A DNA stretch of 37,506 nucleotides from Hyphomicrobiales bacterium (GTDB taxonomy: Bacteria > Pseudomonadota > Alphaproteobacteria > Rhizobiales > Rhizobiaceae). A model generated the notes under the pieces. The model was not told where the DNA came from, did not search any database, and saw only the letters and a program-made list of their open reading frames with translations. The stretch spans positions 26,377-63,882 of the forward strand of contig UCJH01000006.1 in NCBI GenBank assembly GCA_900472785.1, read 5' to 3'. Below, in pieces: positions 7,809-14,981 of the stretch. Both the position numbers and the translations under genes were made by a program. Each line of letters starts with the position of its first letter. Positions within the stretch are counted from its first letter, which is position 1.

Positions 7809-9281
7809 ATGTCCTGTACAGAACGACGGCAAAATGGCGCGGGGCTGGGAATACGCTTGCGCTTTATGTCGTCGCGTTGGCAGGAGCGCGCTGTCCTTTT
7901 CTCGCATCGGCTCGGCAAGCGGCGGTTCGAACGCGCAGTGCTTTTTCTGGCGCTGACTGCCCCCCTGTTCTACGGACTCATTGATGCGCGACCGATCTTC
8001 ATCTGGCTTTTGTGCTTTTGCATCTGCATCGTCGTCGGACGCCACAGGGGCCTCAAGCGCAAAAATCTGCTGCAAGTGCTTCCGGTATTGCTTCCCATTG
8101 CAATTTACCTTGTGGTCGCGCTCTTTCAGCTGATACCGCAATCGCCGGATCTCGCAGCGACAGGCTGGGAAAGCCTGCATCGGCTGCTCGGTATCTCCGA
8201 AGTCTCGACCCTTTCACCGGATCCCGCCAAAACCCTGGCGGCCATGGGGCCGGCGCTACTCTATTTCGCCTGTCTGGTTTGCGGGATGCTGATGGCGGTT
8301 CGCCGGGGCGCAATGGACTATGCAATCCGGATTCTGGCGTTCTATTTTCCGCTCTATGCCGTTTTCGTGATCGCCTGGAGTTCGCTTTATCCGAACTACG
8401 TCATGTATGAGCTCAAGCAGACGCATCTCGACAGCCTGACCGGGACCTTCTTCAACCGCAATACGGCTGCCGCATTCCTGAGTATCGGCGTGTTTGTCTG
8501 GATCAGCAAATGCGCCGACTGCGTGAAGGATCAGTATCGCCGCCGTCGCCGCTGGTGGTATGATTTCCAATTGTTGAGGCCGGTGTTGTGGCGACTGACA
8601 ATTCTCGTCCTGATCTTCACCGCGCTCCTTCTGACGCGATCGCGCGCGGGAATTTATCTCACCTTTATTTTTGCAAATCTTGTCGTCGGATTGAAGGTGA
8701 TTGCCTGGCGAAAGCGCAGTCAGGCCCGTTCCACGGGTGTATGGATGCGAAGCGCGCTGGCGGGGCTGATATCGGTCTTTGTCCTGTTGCTGCTGCTTTT
8801 CGAGTTTGGCAGCCTCGGTCTGGAAAGCCGGTTGCGCAGCAGCGGGCTTGAGGACCGGGAACGCGGCGTGGTCTATCAGGGTTCGTTCCTGCTTGTCCGG
8901 CAAAGGCCGCTGCTCGGCAACGGAATCGGTGCGTTCGAGGTGAATTTTCCTGCGGTCCGGACAATGGATGGCGGTATCATCGGCATATGGGATCGTGCCC
9001 ACTCGTCGATCCTTGAGCTCGCTGTCGATGCCGGCGTGCCGTTCGCGGTCCTGACGGCGCTCTGTTGGATCTATGTCTGCTATCGTCTGCTGACGAAAGC
9101 GGTTTCCAGAAACGGAGATGCCTCGCTTCTGATAACAGGTGCCGTTGTGTTGCAAGCGGGGATCCACTCGCTGATCGATTATCCTTTGCAGATCCCCGGT
9201 TTTGCCGTCCTCGTCTGTATCTTAACGGGAGGAGCTCTGGTTCGCAGCGGCAGGGTTACGCTCGGACGAGCCGGCCGGTAA
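7809..9281 (+). CDS. O-antigen ligase/polymerase family membrane protein (Wzy-like)
   Basis: 490 residues with many hydrophobic segments in the pattern of the Wzy_C/O-antigen ligase superfamily: closely spaced helices over the first 130 residues, the signature FFNRNTAAAFLSIGVF near residue 216, a basic cytoplasmic loop, LTRSRAGIYLTF, then a large periplasmic loop with LLGNGIGAFEVNFP and HSSILELAVDAGV before the last helices. In an export locus with Wzc and Wza it most likely joins undecaprenyl-linked repeat units in the periplasm. ATG 7809 sits behind GGGAAAAGGG; ATG 7866 is possible. Its end overlaps the convergent glycosyltransferase gene by 60 bases (9222-9281). Confidence 0.88.
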   Translation: MSCTERRQNGAGLGIRLRFMSSRWQERAVLFSHRLGKRRFERAVLFLALTAPLFYGLIDARPIFIWLLCFCICIVVGRHRGLKRKNLLQVLPVLLPIAIYLVVALFQLIPQSPDLAATGWESLHRLLGISEVSTLSPDPAKTLAAMGPALLYFACLVCGMLMAVRRGAMDYAIRILAFYFPLYAVFVIAWSSLYPNYVMYELKQTHLDSLTGTFFNRNTAAAFLSIGVFVWISKCADCVKDQYRRRRRWWYDFQLLRPVLWRLTILVLIFTALLLTRSRAGIYLTFIFANLVVGLKVIAWRKRSQARSTGVWMRSALAGLISVFVLLLLLFEFGSLGLESRLRSSGLEDRERGVVYQGSFLLVRQRPLLGNGIGAFEVNFPAVRTMDGGIIGIWDRAHSSILELAVDAGVPFAVLTALCWIYVCYRLLTKAVSRNGDASLLITGAVVLQAGIHSLIDYPLQIPGFAVLVCILTGGALVRSGRVTLGRAGR

Positions 9282-10592
9282 GGCGGCCGTCTTCAAGCCG
9301 AGAACAGCCTTGTAGGCGGCCGTGAGCTTCGGAATCTGATATTCCCACGACAACTGCGTCAGGACGCGCTGATAGCCGATTTCGCCCATTTCACGGCGTT
9401 TTTCCGGATCGGCGGCCAGCTCCAGAATTTTCGCGGCAAAATCGACCGGATCGTTTGCGCCGGCATATAGCGACGCCTCCTGCGCGGAGTGGCGGCCCTC
9501 CGTCACATCGAACTGTACGATCGGCTTGCGCATGGCCATGTATTCGAGGATCTTGTTCATCGTCGAAAGATTGTTCATCGGGTTGACCCGATCGGGATTG
9601 ACGCAGATATCCGCTGTCGAAAGGACTTCGAAAAGCTCCCGGTCAGGCGCACGGCCGTGGAAGGTGACGAAATCTTCAAGCCCCATCTCCAGCGACATCT
9701 TCTTGAGTTCGTCGAGGCTCGGCCCGCCGCCCACAAGAGAAAACTGGATATCGGTGCGGCCGAGATCATAGACAATGTGACGGGCTGCTGCGAGGAGAAG
9801 ATCGATACCCTCCTGATCGCCCATCACGCCGACGTAACCCACCAGGAACTCGCGGCCCTTTTTCAATTCTGCATTCGGCGGCACCGGCTGGACGCGCCCC
9901 AGATCCGGACCGCTCCGAACGACGAAGACGTTTTTGGGGTTCATCTTGCCGCGGGTCACGGCGATCTTCTTGTAGCTCTCGTTGGTGGCGATGGAGACGT
10001 CGGCAAAGAACATCGTCATCCGTTCGAGAAGAACCATCAGGCGCCAGAAGAAACCTCTCTTGCCGAATTTCGCCTCGTAGAGTTCCGGATTGATATCATG
10101 ATGATCGAACAGGAATTTCTTGCCGATGAGCTTGAACGGCAGGGCGACGAGGAAAATCAGATCCGGCGGATTGCACGCATGGATCACGTCGAAGCCTGTC
10201 TTGAAATAGATTTTCCAAGCCAGACGTGTCTCCGCCCAGAGCGCCGCGCCGTACTCACGAAGATAGCCTCTGGCGTCCGAGGCATCGAGCGGCAGCGGAT
10301 GTCGATAGATATGGACGCCATCAAGGAATTCGTAGGGTTCGTCATAGCCTTTGCCGGTCGGGCAAATGATCGACACTGTGGCGCCGAGCGCCACGAGCGT
10401 CTGCGCTTCCTGCCAGACCCGCCTGTCGAAGGGCAATGGCAGGTTTTCCACGATGATCAGAACCTTCTTGCCCGCCAGTTCGGGGGCAAGGTTTTCCAGG
10501 CCCTTGAGGGGCTGCAGAGTCTTTGACGACATCGACGACGATTTCCTTTCTTCGTGGACACGCGCCAGCGGCGCCCGGTCCGACTTGTGCAT
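9222..10592 (-). CDS. Family 4 glycosyltransferase
   Basis: 456 residues from ATG 10592, which shares one base with the stop of the dehydrogenase gene upstream on the same strand (TGATG), so translation is coupled. ATG 10532, with AAGGA 11 bases ahead, is an alternative start. GT-B fold: N-terminal VLIIVENLPLPFDRRVWQEA, the VIHACNPPDL loop, the second-domain start LVGYVGVMGDQEGIDLLL, and the donor-binding stretch LEYMAMRKPIVQFD near the C-terminus. It resembles the WbuB/WcaI-type transferases of extracellular-polysaccharide clusters. Coupling to an AlgD-like dehydrogenase hints that it uses the uronic-acid donor made by that enzyme; this is inference. The tail after about residue 430 is low-complexity. 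Confidence 0.9.
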   Translation of the reverse strand: MHKSDRAPLARVHEERKSSSMSSKTLQPLKGLENLAPELAGKKVLIIVENLPLPFDRRVWQEAQTLVALGATVSIICPTGKGYDEPYEFLDGVHIYRHPLPLDASDARGYLREYGAALWAETRLAWKIYFKTGFDVIHACNPPDLIFLVALPFKLIGKKFLFDHHDINPELYEAKFGKRGFFWRLMVLLERMTMFFADVSIATNESYKKIAVTRGKMNPKNVFVVRSGPDLGRVQPVPPNAELKKGREFLVGYVGVMGDQEGIDLLLAAARHIVYDLGRTDIQFSLVGGGPSLDELKKMSLEMGLEDFVTFHGRAPDRELFEVLSTADICVNPDRVNPMNNLSTMNKILEYMAMRKPIVQFDVTEGRHSAQEASLYAGANDPVDFAAKILELAADPEKRREMGEIGYQRVLTQLSWEYQIPKLTAAYKAVLGLKTAALPAGSSERNPAAANQSSSR

Positions 10593-11857
10593 CACGCGAT
10601 GGCGTGGATGTTCACGACCTTGGATTGATCCAGCGACAGGGCAGGCGCCGAACCATTCGTATCGACGATGGCATCGAACGAGCCCTTTTCGAGTTCTTCA
10701 AGGCCGATCAGGATGTTGGACAGGCCCGGGAGATGCGAATAGGCATAACCGAGGTTCTGGCCGACAAGATGGTTCGGTCGCAGCGAGGGGTCATAGACCG
10801 AAAGCTTGAAACCGGCCTGCATAAGCTTGCGGGCGAGGTCGACATTCGGGCTTTCGCGAAGATCGTCGCTGTCGGATTTGAAGGCCAGGCCCAGGAGGAG
10901 GACATGGCTGCCCTTTTCCAGGGTCCGCGTGCAGTGTTCGAACAGAAAATGCTTGTGGGCTTCGTTGGTCCGCAAAAGCGAGTCGATGAGGTGGGTATGG
11001 GCGCCGACATCGCTCGCGATATATTGAAGCGCACGCACGTCCTTCGGCAGGCATGAGCCGCCAAACGGGCCGCCCGGACGGGTATAATAAGGCGAGATGT
11101 TGAGCTTGGTATCCGACACGAAAATCTTGTGAACGGTCGCGGCCGAAATATCCAGCTGCATGCAGATGCGGCCGATTTCATTGGCGAAGGCGACCTTCAC
11201 GGCATGGAAGGAGTTATCGACAAACTTCGTGAACTCGGCTTCGCGGAACTTCGTATAGAAGACCGGCGCCTGAATGTTCTTGTTCAACTCGTCCATGTGA
11301 ATGTTCGGCGATCCGTCTGCCGTTCCGATGACGATTTTCGGCGGATTGAAGTAGTCCTTGATCGCCAGCGCTTCGCGCAGGAATTCCGGATTGTAGACCA
11401 GCTGCACGGCACCGATATCGGGTCCAAGGACGCCCGCGAAAATCGGGAGGATCAGTTCCTCGATCGTACCGGGACGAATGGTGCTGCGGTAAGCCACCGT
11501 CAGCGGCGTCTTGCGGGTACGATCAACGGAAGACGCGATCTGACGCGATACTTCGGCGATGTAGGACATGTTGTGCGAACCATCCGGCCCGCTCGGAGTG
11601 CCGACGCAAACGATTGCGAGGTCCACATCGCCCAGTTTTTCACCAGCGTTCGTTGTGCAGTGCAGAAGATTATTGTCGATCGCGGTCTTCAGAAGGTCTT
11701 CAAGACCCGGCTCCTTGATTGGCGACAGGCCCTTGTTGATCTCATTGACTTTGTCGTTGCTAATATCAACACCAATAACTTGGTGACCTTCCTTCGTCAG
11801 GCATCCTGCTGCAGTAAGTCCGACGTACCCTAATCCAAAAACAGCGATCTTCATCAT
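10592..11857 (-). CDS. AlgD/UDP-glucose dehydrogenase superfamily nucleotide-sugar dehydrogenase (GDP-mannose type likely)
   Basis: 421 residues. It oxidises the C6 hydroxyl of a nucleotide hexose to a carboxylate with two NAD+. Rossmann motif GLGYVG (residues 8-13), the central-domain stretch NPEFLRE, and catalytic C269 in GGSCLPKDVRAL. This context and position are closer to AlgD (GDP-mannose 6-dehydrogenase; catalytic C268) than to ordinary UDP-glucose dehydrogenases. The ending LLGLAFKSDSDDLRESP is also typical. GDP-mannose is available from the ManB/ManC pair in the same locus, so GDP-mannuronate is the likely product; UDP-glucuronate cannot be excluded. Ribosome binding site is weak. 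It is first in a two-gene minus-strand operon and its promoter shares a sequence block with the rml operon. Confidence 0.9.
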   Translation of the reverse strand: MMKIAVFGLGYVGLTAAGCLTKEGHQVIGVDISNDKVNEINKGLSPIKEPGLEDLLKTAIDNNLLHCTTNAGEKLGDVDLAIVCVGTPSGPDGSHNMSYIAEVSRQIASSVDRTRKTPLTVAYRSTIRPGTIEELILPIFAGVLGPDIGAVQLVYNPEFLREALAIKDYFNPPKIVIGTADGSPNIHMDELNKNIQAPVFYTKFREAEFTKFVDNSFHAVKVAFANEIGRICMQLDISAATVHKIFVSDTKLNISPYYTRPGGPFGGSCLPKDVRALQYIASDVGAHTHLIDSLLRTNEAHKHFLFEHCTRTLEKGSHVLLLGLAFKSDSDDLRESPNVDLARKLMQAGFKLSVYDPSLRPNHLVGQNLGYAYSHLPGLSNILIGLEELEKGSFDAIVDTNGSAPALSLDQSKVVNIHAIA

Positions 11858-12287
11858 TTATACTCTGTGTTCGTTTCATTCAGTTATCAGTGGAACTACT
11901 GGAGAAAATCTTGTTTACCCCGGTTTTTCCCTCATCGGAAGGATATTGGAAGCGACTATAATTTCAGCGTCCTCGCACAAAAATGAGGCGCAATGCTGAT
12001 GCTCATGATGCACTGCACCATTTTTATGTCTGAAAGCGTCTAGGGTCAACAAATTCCTTCCGGCAACCGCCCCATCGCCTGTCATGCAAGGCAAAAATCC
12101 GGCCTGATCGTGCCTCCTTCTGATCCGTTAAAGCCAGTTTATCAAGGCATTGTGTCAATGGATCCTGTCGCTGGCGAAGGAGGTCGGCACCCGTTTCGGA
12201 ATTGCATTCTTGACGGCACGCAAGAAAGATGTGCGTATTCGCGCGCCCGGATGCCGGGATTATCGCTGGGGGCAGAGCAGGTCGCGG
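11858..12287. other. Divergent intergenic region
   Basis: The 430 bases between the dehydrogenase gene and the FkbM gene hold the shared element at 12001-12037 and, for the minus strand, a leader of about 145 bases. A TTG-started extension of the FkbM frame reaches back to 12150 but lacks a ribosome binding site and family similarity. I saw no other gene. Confidence 0.5.
12001..12037 (-). promoter_or_regulatory. Promoter-region element of the dehydrogenase operon, shared with the rml operon
   Basis: Read on the minus strand: GCTTT (12037-12033), 4 bases, CATAAAAAT, 1 base, GTGC, 2 bases, TGCATCATGAGC (ending at 12001). The same blocks with the same spacing occur at 19908-19944 ahead of rmlC: 25 of 28 positions match from CATAAAAAT on, plus GCTTT. 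TTGACC (12049-12044) lies 17 bases upstream of TAAAAA (12026-12021), so the element may cover the -10 region and transcript start. The ATG is about 145 bases downstream. Confidence 0.6.
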
Positions 12288-13070
12288 ATGGCTACACTCA
12301 AGAAATATATACGCACCGCGTTGACCTATTTCCCGTGGATCAATGATCTCAAATATGAGGCGCAATCCCGTGTCGGCCGTGTGCTGGCCCGGCCGTCGGA
12401 ACCGACCTATGAGATGTTCCGGTGGTTTCCATTCGAGCAGGGTCGCGAATTTCTCGACATGGGCAGCAATCGCGGTCAGACGATCGACTCGATGCGCATG
12501 TTCCGCAAGGACGTGGCCATCGTCGCCTTCGAGCCGAACCCCGTGCTGTTCGACCGTTTGCAGCGGCGATATCGGAGCGATGGGTTGCTCACCATCCACA
12601 ACATCGGACTGGGCGAGATCGAGGACCGGTTGACTTTGTACATCCCCTCCTACCAGGGATATGTTTTTGATGGCCTGGCGTCTTTCGATCGCCGGGAGGC
12701 CGCCGATTGGCTGAATGCGGATACGATCGCGGGCTTTCGTCCGGAAAAGCTTCATGTGGCGGAGGTGACGTCGCCGATCAGGACATGGGACAGCGTTTCC
12801 ACCAGGCCCTCTCTGGTGAAGATCGATGTGCAGGGGCTTGAATTGAGTGTTCTCAGAGGCGGACAACGCACGATAGAGGAATATCGTCCTGTTTTTATCA
12901 TCGAAAACGATCGGGACATGCTGCCGGCGCAGTTCCTGAAGGGGCTAGGGTATCGGCTGGTCGGGTATGAAGGTGGAAAACTCACTCCTGATGAAGTCAG
13001 TTATCGGAATACGCTTTATATTCCGGATGAAAAATTGCCGGTCATCATGAGTGCGGCTGCGTCTGCCTAG
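12288..13070 (+). CDS. FkbM-family methyltransferase
   Basis: 260 residues from ATG 12288 (the open frame extends to TTG 12150, but the extra 46 residues look like non-coding translation). SAM-binding motif FLDMGSNRGQT (55-65), the acidic residue of the second strand in AFEPNP (80-85), and the FkbM hallmark LVKIDVQGLELSVLRGG with its IIEND strand. Family members O-methylate sugars or other hydroxyls; in polysaccharide loci they are expected to methylate a repeat-unit sugar. It is a single gene between two intergenic regions of more than 400 bases and is divergent from the dehydrogenase operon. Confidence 0.88.
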   Translation: MATLKKYIRTALTYFPWINDLKYEAQSRVGRVLARPSEPTYEMFRWFPFEQGREFLDMGSNRGQTIDSMRMFRKDVAIVAFEPNPVLFDRLQRRYRSDGLLTIHNIGLGEIEDRLTLYIPSYQGYVFDGLASFDRREAADWLNADTIAGFRPEKLHVAEVTSPIRTWDSVSTRPSLVKIDVQGLELSVLRGGQRTIEEYRPVFIIENDRDMLPAQFLKGLGYRLVGYEGGKLTPDEVSYRNTLYIPDEKLPVIMSAAASA

Positions 13071-13535
13071 AATTCAGCTTCTAAACGTCACATTGCCCAT
13101 GTTTCGGGCAACTATACATTGGGGCAATCCTGGAGTTTTTGTGCCGAGCATGGTGATTTTTGCTGAATGGTTGCAAATTTGAAAGAATCACAGTCTGGTT
13201 GTCATCCGGATTCCGTGGTCATGGAGCTATAATCCGCGAAATGGGGCTGTTAAAAAATAGTAAAATATTATGAGGAATTTAACGGTTTTTTCACGCAATT
13301 TGATTAGCTATTTATAGTAACTAAGACGGAAATACTTTGTTTACCTTGTTGCGCAAGGAGGGGGATTTTATACTTTCGGCCTCATTTTTTGGCAGGCTTG
13401 GCGTTTTGGCGGCAAAAACGTGTCTAAAATTTGGGCATGTGTTGTCAATGTGCGACATAGGAAGGAATCCTTTTGGTAAATTCGTTCGTAAACAACCGAT
13501 TGCATTGCAGCAGAAATAACACATAGGTATCGACG
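13071..13535 (+). other. AT-rich intergenic region upstream of the export gene
   Basis: 465 bases richer in A and T than the flanks. It holds a promoter candidate at 13290-13318, an isolated perfect TATAAT (13228-13233) without a good -35, and a purine run AAGGAGGGGG (about 13357) with no start codon at a usable distance. AT-rich exopolysaccharide promoters in rhizobia are often bound by MucR/Ros-type zinc-finger regulators, but I cannot point to a site. The 60-codon open frames here, on both strands, look like chance. Confidence 0.5.
13290..13318 (+). promoter_or_regulatory. Candidate sigma-70 promoter for the Wza-type gene
   Basis: TTCACG (13290-13295), 17-base spacer, TATAGT (13313-13318). 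This is the best -35/-10 pair in the upstream region and would give a leader of about 210 bases. Confidence 0.4.
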
Positions 13536-14807
13536 GTGAGCGAGATGAAAAATAGCGAGATCTGTGGACGCTTCATGGCCCCTGTATTAAGTAATGCCCA
13601 GAGCAAGCCTTTGAATTCGATTTCGGTGGTTACGGCGCTTGCGCTTTTCCTGTCGGGCTGCACGACCATCGCGAAGGATGGACCTTATGCCGGCGAGATC
13701 GAGAAGAACGCCACCGTCGTCGTAAAGTCGACGCCCGAGAAAAGTCGGGACATGGCGTATGTCGCGATCGCGCTGACGCCAGACATCATTCACGCCGTGA
13801 ACAGTTATACCCTCGACAGCCTTCCCGCGTTTCCGAAATCCGTCCGCGGTGGAGGGGCTGCTTCGATCAGGATCGCCACGGGCGATAAGGTTTCCATCAC
13901 GATATTCGAAGCCGCTGCCGGTGGTCTCTTCATTTCCGACGAAGGCGGCAGCCGTCCAGGCAATTTCGTCCAGATACCCGCACAGCAGGTCGATTCCCGC
14001 GGCATGATCAATGTTCCCTATGCCGGCCTCATTCGGGCTGCCGGGCGCAACGAGTCCGATGTTGCCAATGAAATCGTGACCAAGCTCGCCAACCGCGCGA
14101 TCGAGCCGCAGGTGGTCGTGGCGATCGACGAGCGTAGAAGCTCGGAAATCGCGGTGCTGGGCGAAGTCAACAACCCCGTGCGGTTTTCGCTGGAGCCGGG
14201 CGGAACGAAGATTCTTTCGGCGCTGGCCCGTGCCGGCGGCAACCGTTATCCTTCGTATGAAACCATCATTACCCTGCAGCGGAACAAGCAGACCTACAAG
14301 GCAAGCCTGGCGACCATCACCGGCGATCCGAAAGAGAACATCGAGCTTTCCGAGGGGGACATGATTTACCTCTCGCACAGCCCGCGCGTGTTCCTCGCAT
14401 TCGGTGCAACGCCGTCTCCAGGTGCATCCGGTGGCCAGTCGAGCCGGCGCTTCGCCTTCGACGAGGAAAATGTCTCCTTTGCAGCCGCAGTGGCCAAGGC
14501 TGGCGGTCTTGATTCCGACCGCGCCAATCCAAGCGCCGTCTTCCTGTATCGCTACGAGAATCGGGAAACGCTGCAGAACCTCGGCGTAGATGTGTCGAAA
14601 TTCTCCGGCGAGCAGGTGCCGACGGTCTTCACCGTGGATATGAGACGTGCGGACGCTTTGTTCCTGACGCAGAGCCTGATGGTTCGCAACGACGACATCA
14701 TCTACGTTGCGGATGCGCCGGCCTACGATCTGGCCAAGGTGATGAGCACCATTCGTTCGGTCAATTCGCCAATCGGTGAAGTTCGCTCGACAGTCCGCAG
14801 CTTCTGA
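13536..14807 (+). CDS. Wza/ExoF-type outer-membrane polysaccharide export lipoprotein
   Basis: 423 residues from GTG 13536; ATG 13545 behind GGTGAG is an equally good start. A lipobox LALFLSGC places the lipidated cysteine at residue 42. The Poly_export domain follows (GDKVSITIFEAA, then VDSRGMINVPYAGLI...ANRAIEPQVVVAI) and then two SLBB-like domains (SEIAVLGEVNNPVRFSL; VFLAFGATP to about 400). The protein should oligomerise in the outer membrane as the export channel and contact the Wzc-like protein in the periplasm. It is longer than E. coli Wza and like rhizobial OMA proteins. Single gene, closed by a strong terminator at 14821-14855. Confident family call. Confidence 0.92.
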   Translation: MSEMKNSEICGRFMAPVLSNAQSKPLNSISVVTALALFLSGCTTIAKDGPYAGEIEKNATVVVKSTPEKSRDMAYVAIALTPDIIHAVNSYTLDSLPAFPKSVRGGGAASIRIATGDKVSITIFEAAAGGLFISDEGGSRPGNFVQIPAQQVDSRGMINVPYAGLIRAAGRNESDVANEIVTKLANRAIEPQVVVAIDERRSSEIAVLGEVNNPVRFSLEPGGTKILSALARAGGNRYPSYETIITLQRNKQTYKASLATITGDPKENIELSEGDMIYLSHSPRVFLAFGATPSPGASGGQSSRRFAFDEENVSFAAAVAKAGGLDSDRANPSAVFLYRYENRETLQNLGVDVSKFSGEQVPTVFTVDMRRADALFLTQSLMVRNDDIIYVADAPAYDLAKVMSTIRSVNSPIGEVRSTVRSF

Positions 14808-14820
14808 TCTTCAGATATGA

Positions 14821-14855
14821 AAAAAGCCCCGGTCACTTTGTGACCGGGGCTTTTT
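14821..14855. terminator. Bidirectional intrinsic terminator
   Basis: AAAAAGCCCCGGTCAC (14821-14836) pairs perfectly over 16 bases with 14840-14855 around a TTT loop. The plus strand ends in TTTTT and the minus strand likewise, so it can stop transcripts of both the Wza-type gene (ends 14807) and the convergent RTX gene (ends 14982). Confidence 0.95.
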
Positions 14856-14981
14856 GCTGTTCAAGACATTGAATGTCCTTGATCTTTCCCGTGGAACGTT
14901 ACCGAACCATGGGGCTGGCTGAGGACGAGGCCGCCGCATTAATCCTGTCGCCATCGACCAGGCCGCGGTGGCGTACCCGCT

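Noticed and set aside
9489..10526. 345-codon plus-strand open frame opposite the GT4 gene
   Set aside because: Antisense shadow; the minus strand carries the GT4 motifs.
12150..12287. N-terminal extension of the FkbM methyltransferase
   Set aside because: TTG start, no ribosome binding site, composition unlike protein; the family N-terminus fits ATG 12288.
13337..13519. 60-codon open frame and its antisense partner in the gap before the Wza-type gene
   Set aside because: TTG start without a ribosome binding site, no domain, both strands open by chance in AT-rich DNA.
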